This document shows, piece after piece, positions 14,501-27,600 of a stretch of 64,000 bases of DNA. How positions within the stretch are numbered: position 1 is the stretch's first letter; each line of letters begins with the position of its first letter. The translations under genes were made by a program, and so were the position numbers. Below the pieces are notes generated by a model. That model saw only the letters and a list, made by a program, of their open reading frames with translations, was not told where the DNA came from and did no database searches. Source of the DNA: Eledone cirrhosa (taxonomy: Eukaryota; Mollusca; Cephalopoda; Octopoda; Eledonidae); contig OZ024742.1 in the NCBI GenBank assembly GCA_964016885.1, forward strand, positions 13,930,622-13,994,621, read 5' to 3'.

Positions 14501-15124
14501 GACCACCTGACCTCGTCTATCCATAATGTGAGACTATCTAACCCAAGAAGTGACCACCTGACCTAGCCTAGCCTCAATGTGAGATCTAACCTAAGAAGTG
14601 ACCACCTGACCTAGTGTAACCTCAATGAGACCTAACCCTAGAAGTGACCACCTGACCTAGTCTAGCCTTAATGTGAGACCATCTAACCCTAGAAGTGACC
14701 ACCTTACCTAGTCTAGTCTCAATGTGAGACCTAACCCTAAAAGTGACCACCTGACCTAGTCTAGCCTCAATGTGAGACTTCTAACCCTAGAAGTGACAAC
14801 CTGACCTAGTGTAAACTCAATGTGAAACCTAACCCAAGAAGTGACCACCTGACCTAGTCTAGCCTCAATGTGAGACGATCTAACCCAAGAAGTGACCATC
14901 TGACCTAGTCTAGCTTCAATGTGAGACCTAGCCCTGGAAGTGATCACCTGACCTAATCTAGCCTCAATGTCAGACTATCTAACCCTAGAAGTGACCACCT
15001 GACCTAGTCTAGCTTCAATGTGAGACCTAACCCTAGAAGTGACCACCTGACCTAGTCTAGCCTCAATGTGAGACTATCTAACCCAACAAGTGACCACCTG
15101 ACCTAGTCTAGCCTCATTTTGAGA
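11595..15124. repeat. Block B HOR copy 2 (3,530 bp)
   Basis: This copy has the same structure as copy 1, with halves at 11595-13215 and 13216-15124. Markers match copy 1 at exactly 3,530 bp. I saw very few substitutions between the two, which points to recent amplification. Confidence 0.88.
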
Positions 15125-18100
15125 CTAGCTAACCCAAGAAGTGACCACCTGACGTAGTGTAACATCAATGTGAGACCTAACCCTAGAAGTGACCACCTGA
15201 CCTAGTCTAGCCTCAATCTGAGACCTAACCCAAGAAGTGACCACCTGACCTAGTGTAACCTCAATCTGAGACCTAACCCTAGAAGTGACCACCTGACCTA
15301 GTCTAGCCTCATTGTGAGACCTAATCCAAGAAGTGACCACCTGACCTAGGCTAACCTCAATGTGAGACCTAACCTTAGCAGTGACCACCTGACCTGGTCT
15401 AGCCTCAATGTGAGACCTAACCCTAGAAGTGACCACCTGACCTAGTCTAGCTTCAATGTGAGACCTAACCCTAGAAGTGACCACCTGACTTAGTCTAGCC
15501 TCAATGTGAGACCTAACCCTAGAAGTGACCACCTGACCTAGTCTAGCCTCAATGTGAGACTATCTAACCCAAGAAGTGACCACCTGACCTAGTCTAGCCT
15601 CAATTTGAGACTAGCTAACCCAAGAAGTGACCACCTGACCTAGTGTAACCTCAATTTGAGACCTAACCCTAGAAGTAACCACCTGACCTACTTTAGCCTC
15701 AATGTGAGACCATCTAACCCTAGAAGTGACCACCTGACCTAGTCTAGGTTCGATGTGAGACCTAACCCTAGAAATGACCACCTGACCTAGTCTAACCTCC
15801 AATGTGAGACCTAACCCTAGAAGTGACCACCTGACCTAGTCTAGTCTCAATGTGAGACCTAGCCCTAGAAGTGACCACCTGACCTAGTCTAGCCTCAATG
15901 TGAGACTTCTAACCCTAGAAGTGACAACCTGACCTAGTGTAAACCGAATATGAAACCTAACCCAAGAAGTGACCACCTGACCTACTCTAGCCTGAATGTG
16001 AGACGATCTAACCCAAGAAGTGACCACCTGACCTAGTGTAACCTCAATGAGACCTAACCCTAGAAGTGACCATCTGACCTAGTCTAGCCTCAATGTGAGA
16101 CCTAACCCTAGAAGTGACCACCTGACCTCGTCTATCCATAATGTGAGACTATCTAACCCAAGAAGTGACCACCTGACCTCGTCTATCCATAATGTGAGAC
16201 TATCTAACCCAAGAAGTGACCACCTGACCTAGTCTAGCCTCAATGTGAGATGATCTAACCTAAGAAGTGACCACCTGACCTAGTGTAACCTCAATGAGAC
16301 CTAACCCTAGAAGTGACCACCTGACCTAGTCTAGTCTCAATGTGAGACCTAACCCTAAAAGTGACCACCTGACCTAGTCTAGCCTCAATGTGAGACTTCT
16401 AACCCTAGAAGTGACAACCTGACCTAGTGTAAACTCAATGTGAAACCTAACCCAAGAAGTGACCACCTGACCTAGTCTAGCCTCAATGTGAGACGATCTA
16501 ACCCAAGAAGTGACCACCTGACCTAGTCTAGCTTCAATATGAAGCCTTCTAGCCCTGGAAGTGATCACCTGACCTAATCTAGCCTCAATGTCAGACTATC
16601 TAACCCTAGAAGTGACCACCTGACCTAGTCTAGCTTCAATGTGAGACCTAACCCTAGAAGTGACCACCTGACCTAGTCTAGCCTCAATGTGAGACTATCT
16701 AACCCAACAAGTGACCACCTGACCTAGTCTAGCCTCATTTTGAGACTAGCTAACCCAAGAAGTGACCACCTGACGTAGTGTAACATCAATGTGAGACCTA
16801 ACCCTAGAAGTGACCACCTGACCTAGTCTAGCCTCAATCTGAGACCTAACCCAAGAAGTGACCACCTGACCTAGTGTAACCTCAATCTGAGACCTAACCC
16901 TAGAAGTGACCACCTGACCTAGTCTAGCCTCATTGTGAGACCTAATCCAAGAAGTGACCACCTGACCTAGTCTAACCTCAATGTGAGACCTAACCTTAGC
17001 AGTGACCACCTGACCTGGTCTAGCCTCAATGTGAGACCTAACCCTAGAAGTGACCACCTGACCTAGTCTAGCTTCAATGTGAGACCTAACCCTAGAAGTG
17101 ACCACCTGACTTAGTCTAGCCTCAATGTGAGACCTAACCCTAGAAGTGACCACCTGACCTAGTCTAGCCTCAATTTGAGACTAGCTAACCCAAGAAGTGA
17201 CCACCTGACCTAGTGTAACCTCAATTTGAGACCTAACCCTAGAAGTGACCACCTGACCTACTTTAGCCTCAATGTGAGACCATCTAACCCTAGAAGTGAC
17301 CACCTGACCTAGTCTAGGTTCGATGTGAGACCTAACCCTAGAAATGACCACCTGACCTAGTCTAGCCTCCAATGTGAGACCTAACCCTAGAAGTGACCAC
17401 CTGACCTAGTCTAGTCTCAATGTGAGACCTAGCCCTAGAAGTGACCACCTGACCTAGTCTAGCCTCAATGTGAGACTTCTAACCCTAGAAGTGACAACCT
17501 GACCTAGTGTAAACCGAATGTGAAACCTAACCCAAGAAGTGACCACCTGACCTACTCTAGCCTGAATGTGAGACGATCTAACCCAAGAAGTGACCACCTG
17601 ACCTAGTGTAACCTCAATGAGACCTAACCCTAGAAGTGACCATCTGACCTAGTCTAGCCTCAATGTGAGACCTAACCCTAGAAGTGACCACCTGACCTCG
17701 TCTATCCATAATGTGAGACTATCTAACCCAAGAAGTGACCACCTGACCTCGTCTATCCATAATGTGAGACTATCTAACCCAAGAAGTGACCACCTGACCT
17801 AGTCTAGCCTCAATGTGAGATCTAACCTAAGAAGTGACCACCTGACCTAGTGTAACCTCAATGAGACCTAACCCTAGAAGTGACCACCTGACCTACTCTA
17901 GCCTTAATGTGAGACCATCTAACCCTAGAAGTGACCACCTTGCCTAGTCTAGTCTCAATGTGAGACCTAACCCTAAAAGTGACCACCTGACCTAGTCTAG
18001 CCTCAATGTGAGACTTCTAACCCTAGAAGTGACAACCTGACCTAGTGTAAACTCAATGTGAAACCTAACCCAAGAAGTGACCACCTGACCTAGTCTAGCC

Positions 18101-18363
18101 TCAATGTGAGACGATCTAACCCAAGAAGTGACCATCTGACCTAGTCTAGCTTCAATGTGAGACCTTCTAGCCCTGGAAGTGATCACCTGACCTAATCTAG
18201 CCTCAATGTCAGACTATCTAACCCTAGAAGTGACCACCTGACCTAGTCTAGCTTCAATGTGAGACCTAACCCTAGAAGTGACCACCTGACCTAGTCTAGC
18301 CTCAATGTGAGACTATCTAACCCAACAAGTGACCACCTGACCTAGTCTAGCCTCATTTTGAGA
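15125..18363. repeat. Block B HOR copy 3, altered second half (3,239 bp)
   Basis: The first half (15125-16745) is the standard 1,621 bp, with private changes such as GACCTAGGCTAACC near 15344. The second half (16746-18363) is 1,618 bp and not the expected 1,909 bp. It resembles the 1,621-bp type with a 51-bp monomer lost near 17155 and about one 48-bp monomer gained further right. Alternation of the two halves therefore breaks down at the right end of the block. Confidence 0.85.
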
Positions 18364-19460
18364 CTAGCTAACCCAAGAAGTGACCACCTGACGTAGTGTA
18401 ACATCAATGTGAGACCTAACCCTAGAAGTGACCACCTGACCTAGTCTAGCCTCAATCTGAGACCTAACCCAAGAAGTGACCACCTGACCTAGTGTAACCT
18501 CAATCTGAGACCTAACCCTAGAAGTGACCACCTGACCTAGTCTAGCCTCATTGTGAGACCTAATCCAAGAAGTGACCACCTGACCTAGTCTAACCTCAAT
18601 GTGAGACCTAACCTTAGCAGTGACCACCTGACCTGGTCTAGCCTCAATGTGAGACCTAACCCTAGAAGTGACCACCTGACCTAGTCTAGCTTCAATGTGA
18701 GACCTAACCCTAGAAGTGACCACCTGACTTAGTCTAGCCTCAATGTGAGACCTAACCCTGGAAGTGACCACCTGACCTAGTCTAGCCTCAATGTGAGACT
18801 ATCTAACCCAAGAAGTGACCACCTGACCTAGTCTAGCCTCAATTTGAGACTAGCTAACCCAAGAAGTGACCACCTGACCTAGTGTAACCTCAATTTGAGA
18901 CCTAACCCTAGAAGTGACCACCTGACCTACTTTAGCCTCAATGTGAGACCATCTAACCCTAGAAGTGACCACCTGACCTAGTCTAGGTTCGATGTGAGAC
19001 CTAACCCTAGAAATGACCACCTGACCTAGTCTAGCCTCCAATGTGAGACCTAACCCTAGAAGTGACCACCTGACCTAGTATAGTCTCAATGTGAGACCTA
19101 GCCCTAGAAGTGACCACCTGACCTAGTCTAGCCTCAATGTGAGACTTCTAACCCTAGAAGTGACAACCTGACCTAGTGTAAACCGAATATGAAACCTAAC
19201 CCAAGAAGTGACCACCTGACCTAGTGTAACCTCAATGAGACCTAACCCTAGAAGTGACCATCTGACCTAGTCTAGCCTCAATGTGAGACCTAACCCTAGA
19301 AGTGACCACCTGACCTCGTCTATCCATAATGTGAGACTATCTAACCCAAGAAGTGACCACCTGACCTAGTCTAGCCTCAATGTGAGATGATCTAACCTAA
19401 GAAGTGACCACCTGACCTAGTGTAACCTCAATGAGACCTAACCCTAGAAGTGACCATCTG
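18364..19460. repeat. Block B terminal partial HOR copy
   Basis: This tract follows the 1,621-type half through GTGTAAACCG near 19177 and the CGTCTATCC monomer near 19318, but is missing a 51-bp GACGATCTAACCC monomer present in other copies. Similarity to block B fades near 19460, where monomers of the kind seen at the left of block A take over. The boundary is uncertain by one or two monomers. Confidence 0.7.
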
Positions 19461-21671
19461 ACCTAGTCTAGCCTCAATGTGAGACGATCTAACCGAAGAA
19501 GTGACCACCTGACCTAGTGTAACCTCAATGAGACCTAACCCTAGAAGTGACCACCTGACCTAGTCTAGCCTCAATGTGAGATCTAACCCTTGAAGTGACG
19601 ACCTGACCTAGTCTAGCCTCAATGTGAGACTTCTAACCCTAGAAGTGACAACCTGACCTAGTGTAAACTCAATGTGAAACCTAACCCAAGAAGTGACCAC
19701 CTGACCTAGTCTAGCCTCAATGTGAGACGATCTAACCCAAGAAGTGACCACCTGACCTAGTGTAACCTCAATGAGACCTTCTAACCCTAGAAGTGACCAT
19801 CTGACCTAGTCTAGCCTCAATGTGAGACCTAACCCTAGAAGTGACCACCTGACCTCGTCTATCCATAATGTGAGACTATCTAACCCAAGAAGTGACCACC
19901 TGACCTAGTCTAGCCTCAATGTGAGACCCTCTAACCCTAGAAGAGACCACCTTACCTAGTCTAGCCTCAATGTGAGACCTAACCCTAGAAGTGACCACCT
20001 GACCTAGTCTAGCCTCAATGTGAGACCTAACCCTAGAAGTGACCACCTGACCTAGTCTAGCTTCAATGTGAGACCTAACCCTAGAAGTGACCACCTGACC
20101 TAGTCTAGCCTCAATGTGAGACCTAACCCTAGAAGTGACCACCTGACCTAGTCTAGCCTCAATGTGAGACCTAACCCTAGAAGTGACCACCTGACCTAGT
20201 TTAGCCTCAACGTGAGACCATCTAACCCAAGAAGTGACCACCTGACCTAGTCTAGTCTCAATGTGAGACCTTCTAGCCCTGGAAGTGATCACCTGACCTA
20301 GTCTAGCCTCAATGTCAGACTATCTAACCCTAGAAGTGACCACCTGACCTAGTCTAGCTTCAATGTGAGACCTAACCCTAGAAGTGACCACCTGACCTAG
20401 TCTAGCCTCAATGTGAGACTATCTAACCCAACAAGTGACCACCTGACCTAGTCTAGCCTCAATTTGAGACTAGCTAGCCCAAGAAGTGACCACCTGACGT
20501 AGTGTAACATCAATGTGAGACCTAACCCTAGAAGTGACCACCTGACCTAGTCTAGCCTCAATCTGAGACCTAACCCAAGAAGTGACCACCTGACCTAGTG
20601 TAACCTCAATCTGAGACCTAACCCTAGAAGTGACCACCTGACCTGCTTTAGCCTCAATGTGAGACCATCTAACCCTAGAAGTGACCACCTGACCTAGTGT
20701 AACCTCAATGAGACCTAACCCTAGAAGTGACCACCTGACCTAGTCTAGCCTCAATGTGAGACCATCTAACCCTAGAAGTGACCACCTTACCTACTCTAGT
20801 CTCAATGTGAGACCTAACCCTAGAAGTGACCACCTGACCTAGTCTAGCCTCAATGTGAGACTTCTAACCCTAGAAGTGACAACCTGACCTAGTGTAAACC
20901 GAATGTGAAACCTAACCCAAGAAGTGACCACCTGACCTAGTCTAGCCAGAATGTGAGACGATCTAACCCAAGAAGTGACCACCTGACCTAGTGTAACCTC
21001 AATGAGACCTAACCCTAGAAGTGACCATCTGACCTAGTCTAGCCTCAATGTGAGACCTAACCCTAGAAGTGACCACCTGACCTCGTCTATCCATAATGTG
21101 AGACTATCTAACCCAAGAAGTGACCACCTGACCTAGTCTAGCCTCAATGTGAGATGATCTAACCTAAGAAGTGACCACCTGACCTAGTGTAACCTCAATG
21201 AGACCTAACCCTAGAAGTGACCACCTGACCTAGTCTAGCCTTAATGAGACCTAACCCTAGAAGTGACCACCTGACCTAGTCTAGTTTCATTGTGAGACCT
21301 AACCCTAAAAGTGACCACCTGACCTAGTCTAGCCTCAATGTGAGACCATCTAACCCTAGAAGTGATTACCTTACCTAGTCTAGTCTCAATGTGAGACCTA
21401 ACCCTAGAAGTGACCACCTGACCTAGTCTAGCCTCAATGTGAGACTTCTAACCCTAGAAGTGACAACCTGACCTAGTGTAAACTCAATGTGAAACCTAAC
21501 CCAAGAAGTGACCACCTGACCTAGTCTAGCCTCAATGTGAGACGATCTAACCCAAGAAGTGACCACCTGACCTAGTGTAACCTCAATGAGACCTTCTTAC
21601 CCTAGAAGTGACCATCTGACCTAGTCTAGCCTCAATGTGAGACCTAATCCTAGAAGTGACCACCTGACCTC
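19460..21671. repeat. Block T: transition mosaic between HOR arrays
   Basis: This stretch is pure satellite but follows neither the 3,530-bp nor the 6,068-bp period. It mixes monomer orders known from block A (GACGATCTAACCG near 19485), block B (TGACGTAGTGTAACATC near 20495) and block C (CCCTCTAACCCTAGAAGAG near 19927). A run of near-canonical 48-bp monomers lies at about 19965-20210. It looks like the recombined border of two homogenised domains. No gene is present. Confidence 0.7.
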
Positions 21672-22161
21672 GTCTATCCATAATGTGAGACTATCTAACC
21701 CAAGAAGTGACCACCTGACCTAGTCTAGCCTCAATGTGAGACTTCTAACCCAAGAAGTGACCACCTGACCTGGTGTTACCTCAATGTGAGACCCTCTAAC
21801 CCTAGAAGAGACCACCTTACCTAGTCTAGCCTCAATGTGAGACCTAACCCTAGAAGTGACCACCTGACCTAGTCTAGCCTCAATGTGAGACATAACCCTA
21901 GAAGTGACCACCTGACCTAGTCTAGCTTCAATGTGAGATCTAACCCTAGAAGTGACCACCTGGCCTAGTCTAGCCTCAATGTGAGACCTAACCCTAGAAG
22001 TGACCACCTGACCTAGTCTAGCCTCAATGTGTGACCTAACCCTAGAAGTGACCACCTGACCTAGTCTAGCCTCAACGTGAGACCATCTAACCCAAGAAGT
22101 GACCACCTGACCTAGTCTAGCCTCAATGTGAGGCCTAAGCCTAGAAGTCAGCAAGACCTAG

Positions 22162-22189
22162 TCTAGCCTCAATGTGAGACCTTCTAGCC
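22162..22189. other. Undeleted form of a 21-bp slippage deletion site
   Basis: Two direct copies of TCTAGCC (22162-22168 and 22183-22189) flank 14 bases. The same arrangement is at 36770-36797. In six other copies, with junctions near 25956, 28055, 40612, 42711, 46680 and 48779, one copy and the intervening bases are gone, leaving TCTAGCCCTGG. This is the expected product of slippage between the direct repeats. Confidence 0.85.
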
Positions 22190-22626
22190 CTGGAAGTGAT
22201 CACCTGACCTAGTCTAGCCTCAATGTGAGACTTCTAACCCTAGAAGTGACCACCTGACCTAGTCTAGCCTCAATGTGAGACCTTCTAAACCTAGAAGTGA
22301 CCACCTGACGTAGTGTAACCTTAATGTGAGAGCTTCTAACCCAATAAGTGACCACCTGACCTAGTTTAACCTCAATGTGAGACTTCTAACCATAGAAGTG
22401 ACCACCTGACCTAGTCTAGCCTCAATGTGAGATGATCTAACCCAAGAAGTGACCAGGTGACCTAGTCTAGCCTCAATGTGAGACTTCTAACCCTAGAAGT
22501 GATAACCTGACCTAGTGTAAACTGAATGTGAGACCTAACCCAAGAATTGACCACCTGACCTAGTCTAGCCTCAATGTGAGATGATCTAACCCAAGAAGTG
22601 ACCACCTGACCTAGTGTAACCTCAAT

Positions 22627-22672
22627 GAGACCTAACCCTAGAAGTGACCACCTGACCTAGTCTAGCCTCAAT
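22627..22672. repeat. Reference 46-bp monomer variant
   Basis: The GT of GTGAGACC is missing, so the junction with the previous monomer reads CTCAATGAGACC. The previous monomer usually ends in GTGTAACCTCAAT, so the deletion and that upstream type travel together as a pair throughout the window. The two-base loss shifts frame and creates a minus-strand TGA at the junction, which ends most of the short open frames. Confidence 0.92.
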
Positions 22673-24613
22673 GTGAGATCTTCTAACCCTTGAAGTGACC
22701 ACCTGACCTAGTCTAGCCTCATTGTGAGACCTAATCCAAGATGTGACCACCTAAACTAGTCTAACCTCAATGTGAGACCTTCTAACCTTAGCAGTGACCA
22801 CCTGACCTAGTCTAGCCTCAATGTGAGACCTAACCCTAGAAGTGACCACCTGACTTAGTCTAGCCTCAATGTGAGACCTAACCCTTGAAGTGACCACCTG
22901 ACCTAGTCTAGCCTCAATGTGAGACTATCTAACCCAAGAAGTGACCACCTGACCTAGTCTAGCATCAATTTGAGACTAGCTAACCCAAGAAGTGACCACC
23001 TGACGTAGTGTAACCTCAATGTGAGACCTAACCCTAGTAGTGACCACCTGACCTAGTCTAGCCTCAATGTGAGACCTAACCCTAGAAGTGACCACCTGAC
23101 CTAGTCAAGCTTCAATGTGTGACCTAACCCTAGAAGTGACCACCTGACTTAGTCTAGCCTCAATGTGAGACCTAAACCTAGAAGTGACCACCTGACCTAG
23201 TCTAGCCTCAATGTGACACTATCTAACCCAAGAAGTGACCACCTGACCTAGTCTAGCCTCAATCTGAGACCTAACCCAAGAAGTGACCACCTGATCTAGT
23301 GTAACCTCAATCTGAGACCTAACCCTAGAAGTGACCACCTGACCTAGTTTAGCCTCAATGTGACACCTTCAAGCCCTAGAAGTGACCACCTGACCTACTT
23401 TAGCCTCAATGTGAGACCATCTAACCCTAGAAGTGACCACCTGACCTAGTTTATGTTCGATGTGAGACCTAACCCTAGAAGTGACCACCTGACCTAGTCT
23501 AGCCTCCAATGTGAGACCTTCTAACCCTAGAAGTGACCACCTGACCTAGTCTAGCCTCAATGTGAGACCTAACCCTAGAAGTGACCACCTGACCTAATCT
23601 AGTTTCAATGTGAGACCTAACCCTAAAAGTGACCACCTGACCTAGTCTAGCCTCAATGTGAGACCATCTAACCCTAAAAGTGACCACCTGACCTAGTCTA
23701 GCCTCAATGTGAGACTTCTAACCCTAGAAGTGACAACCTGACCTAGTCTAGCCTCAATGTGAGACGATCTAACCCAAGAAGTGACCACCTGATCTAGTGT
23801 AACCTCAATGAGACCTAACCCTAGAAGTGACCATCTGACCTAGTCTAGCCTCAATGTGAGACCTAACCCTAGAAGTGACCACCTGACCTCGTCTATCCAT
23901 AATGTGAGACTATCTAACCCAAGAAGTGACCACCTGACCTAGTCTAGCCTTAATGTAAGACTTCTAACCCAAGAAGTGACCACCTGACCTAGTGTAACCT
24001 CAATGTGAGACCCTCTAACCCTAGAAGTGACCACCTTACCTAGTCTAGCCTCAATGTGAGACCTAACCCTAGAAGTGACCACCTGACCTAGTGTAACCTC
24101 AATGTGAGACCTAACCCTAGAAGTGACCACCTGACCTAGTCTAGCCTCAATCTGAGACCTAACCCAAGAAGTGACCACCTGACCTAGTGTAACCTCAATC
24201 TGAGACCTAACCCTAGAAGTGACCACCTGACCTAGTTTAGCCTCAATGTGACCCCTTCAAACCCTAGAAGTGACCACCTGACCTAGTCTAGGTTCGATGT
24301 GAGACCTAACCCTAGAAGTGACCACCTGACCTAGTCTAGCCTCCAATGTGAGACCTTCTAACCCAAGAAGTGACCACCTGACCTAGTGTAACCTCAATGT
24401 GAGACCCTCTAACCCTAGAAGTGACCACCTTACCTAGTCTAGCCTCAATGTGAGACCTAACCCTAGAAGTGACCACCTGACCTAGTGTAACCTCAATGTG
24501 AGACCTAACCCTAGAAGTGACCACCTGACCTAGTCTAGCCTCAATGTTAGACTATCTAACCCAAGAAGTGACGACCTGACCTAGTCTAGCCTCAATCTGA
24601 GACCTAACCCAAG

Positions 24614-27600
24614 AAGTGACCACCTGACCTAGTCTAGCCACAATGTGAGACCTAACCCTAGAAGTGACCACCTGACCTAGTCTAGTTTCAATGTGAGACC
24701 TAACCCTAAAAGTGACCACCTGACCTAGTCTAGCCTCAATGTGAGACCATCTAACCCTAGAAGTCACCACCTTACCTAGTCTAGTCTCAATGTGAGACCT
24801 AACCCTAGAAGTGACCAGCTGACCTAGTCTAGCCTCAATGTGAGACTTCTAACCCTAGAAGTGACAACCTGACCTAGTGTAAACTGAATGTGAGACCTAA
24901 CCCAAGAAGTGACCACCTGACCTAGTCTAGCCTCAATGTGAGACGATCTAACCCAAGAAATGACCACCTGAACTAGTGTAACCTCAATGAGACCTAACCC
25001 TAGAAGTGACAACCTAACCTAGTCTAGCCTCAATGTGAGACCTAACCCTAGTACTGACCACCTGACCTAGTCTAGCCTCAACGTGAGACCTAACCCTAGA
25101 AGTGACCACCTGACCTAATCTAGCCTCAGTGTGAGACTATCTAACCCAAGAAGTGACCACCTGACCTAGTCTAGCCTCAATGTGAGACCATCTAACCCTA
25201 GAAGTGACCACCTGACCTAGTCTAGCCTCAATGTGAGACTTCTAACCCTAGAAGTGACAACCTGACCTAGTGTAAACTCAATGTGAAACCTAACCCAAGA
25301 AGTGACCACCTGACCTAGTCTAGCCTCAATGTGAGACGATCTAACCCAAGAAGTGACCACCTGACCTAGTGTAACCTCAATGAGACCTTCTTACCCTAGA
25401 AGTGACCATCTGACCTAGTCTAGCCTCAATGTGAGACCTAATCCTAGAAGTGACCACCTGACCTCGTCTATCCATAATGTGAGACTATCTAACCCAAGAA
25501 GTGACCACCTGACCTAGTCTAGCCTCAATGTGAGACTTCTAACCCAAGAAGTGACCACCTGACCTGGTGTTACCTCAATGTGAGACCCTCTAACCCTAGA
25601 AGAGACCACCTTACCTAGTCTAGCCTCAATGTGAGACCTAACCCTAGAAGTGACCACCTGACCTAGTCTAGCCTCAATGTGAGACATAACCCTAGAAGTG
25701 ACCACCTGACCTAGTCTAGCTTCAATGTGAGATCTAACCCTAGAAGTGACCACCTGGCCTAGTCTAGCCTCAATGTGAGACCTAACCCTAGAAGTGACCA
25801 CCTGACCTAGTCTAGCCTCAATGTGTGACCTAACCCTAGAAGTGACCACCTGACCTAGTCTAGCCTCAACGTGAGACCATCTAACCCAAGAAGTGACCAC
25901 CTGACCTAGTCTAGCCTCAATGTGAGACCTAAGCCGAGAAGTCAGCAAGACCTAGTCTAGCCCTGGAAGTGATCACCTGACCTAGTCTAGCCTCAATGTG
26001 AGACTTCTAACCCTAGAAGTGACCACCTGACCTAGTCTAGCCTCAATGTGAGACCTTCTAAACCTAGAAGTGACCACCTGACGTAGTGTAACCTTAATGT
26101 GAGAGCTTCTAACCCAATAAGTGACCACCTGACCTAGTTTAACCTCAATGTGAGACTTCTAACCATAGAAGTGACCACCTGACCTAGTCTAGCCTCAATG
26201 TGAGATGATCTAACCCAAGAAGTGACCACCTGACCTAGTGTAACCTCAATGAGACCTAACCCTAGAAGTGACCACCTGACCTAGTCTAGCCTCAATGTGA
26301 GACCTTCTAACCTTAGAAGTGACCACCTGACCTAATCTAGTCTCAATGTGAGACTATCTAACCCAAGAAGTGACCAGGTGACCTAGTCTAGCCTCAATGT
26401 GAGACTTCTAACCCTAGAAGTGATAACCTGACCTAGTGTAAACTGAATGTGAGACCTAACCCAAGAATTGACCACCTGACCTAGTCTAGCCTCAATGTGA
26501 GATGATCTAACCCAAGAAGTGACCACCTGACCTAGTGTAACCTCAATGAGACCTAACCCTAGAAGTGACCACCTGACCTAGTCTAGCCTCAATGTGAGAT
26601 CTTCTAACCCTTGAAGTGACCACCTGACCTAGTCTAGCCTCATTGTGAGACCTAATCCAAGATGTGACCACCTAAACTAGTCTAACCTCAATGTGAGACC
26701 TTCTAACCTTAGCAGTGACCACCTGACCTAGTCTAGCCTCAATGTGAGACCTAACCCTAGAAGTGACCACCTGACCTAGTCTAGTTTCAATGTGAGACCT
26801 AACCCTAAAAGTGACCACCTGACCTAGTCTAGCCTCAATGTGAGACCATCTAACCCTAGAAGTCACCACCTTACCTAGTCTAGTCTCAATGTGAGACCTA
26901 ACCCTAGAAGTGACCAGCTGACCTAGTCTAGCCTCAATGTGAGACTTCTAACCCTAGAAGTGACAACCTGACCTAGTGTAAACTGAATGTGAGACCTAAC
27001 CCAAGAAGTGACCACCTGACCTAGTCTAGCCTCAATGTGAGACGATCTAACCCAAGAAATGACCACCTGAACTAGTGTAACCTCAATGAGACCTAACCCT
27101 AGAAGTGACAACCTAACCTAGTCTAGCCTCAATGTGAGACCTAACCCTAGTACTGACCACCTGACCTAGTCTAGCCTCAACGTGAGACCTAACCCTAGAA
27201 GTGACCACCTGACCTAATCTAGCCTCAGTGTGAGACTATCTAACCCAAGAAGTGACCACCTGACCTAGTCTAGCCTCAATGTGAGACCATCTAACCCTAG
27301 AAGTGACCACCTGACCTAGTCTAGCCTCAATGTGAGACTTCTAACCCTAGAAGTGACAACCTGACCTAGTGTAAACTCAATGTGAAACCTAACCCAAGAA
27401 GTGACCACCTGACCTAGTCTAGCCTCAATGTGAGACGATCTAACCCAAGAAGTGACCACCTGACCTAGTGTAACCTCAATGAGACCTTCTTACCCTAGAA
27501 GTGACCATCTGACCTAGTCTAGCCTCAATGTGAGACCTAATCCTAGAAGTGACCACCTGACCTCGTCTATCCATAATGTGAGACTATCTAACCCAAGAAG

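Larger units (their letters stand above)
7590..19460. repeat. Block B: 3,530-bp HOR array
   Basis: The rare marker GCCTCATTTTGAGAC occurs seven times, at 8051, 9672, 11581, 13202, 15111, 16732 and 18350. The spacings are 1621, 1909, 1621, 1909, 1621 and 1618 bp, so the true period is 3,530 bp (1,621 + 1,909) and the last interval is a changed form. The 1,909-bp half lacks a 195-bp stretch holding the GGTTCGATG monomer and has two extra copies of a 195/243-bp sub-block marked by GTGTAAACCG (10303, 10546 and 10741). Copies are nearly identical, with only occasional private substitutions visible. About 3.4 periods are present. Confidence 0.9.
21672..24613. repeat. Block C1, leading partial 6,068-bp unit
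   Basis: This tract corresponds to the second 2,099-bp unit plus the 1,870-bp portion, but is shortened. Compared with the copy near 27613-30681 it lacks a net 127 bp near 22445 and one 48-bp monomer near 23600. It keeps the undeleted form CTTCTAGCCCTGG near 22181 and GAGGCCTAAGCC near 22130, both shared only with the start of block C2. It is therefore a distinct, possibly ancestral version. Confidence 0.8.
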
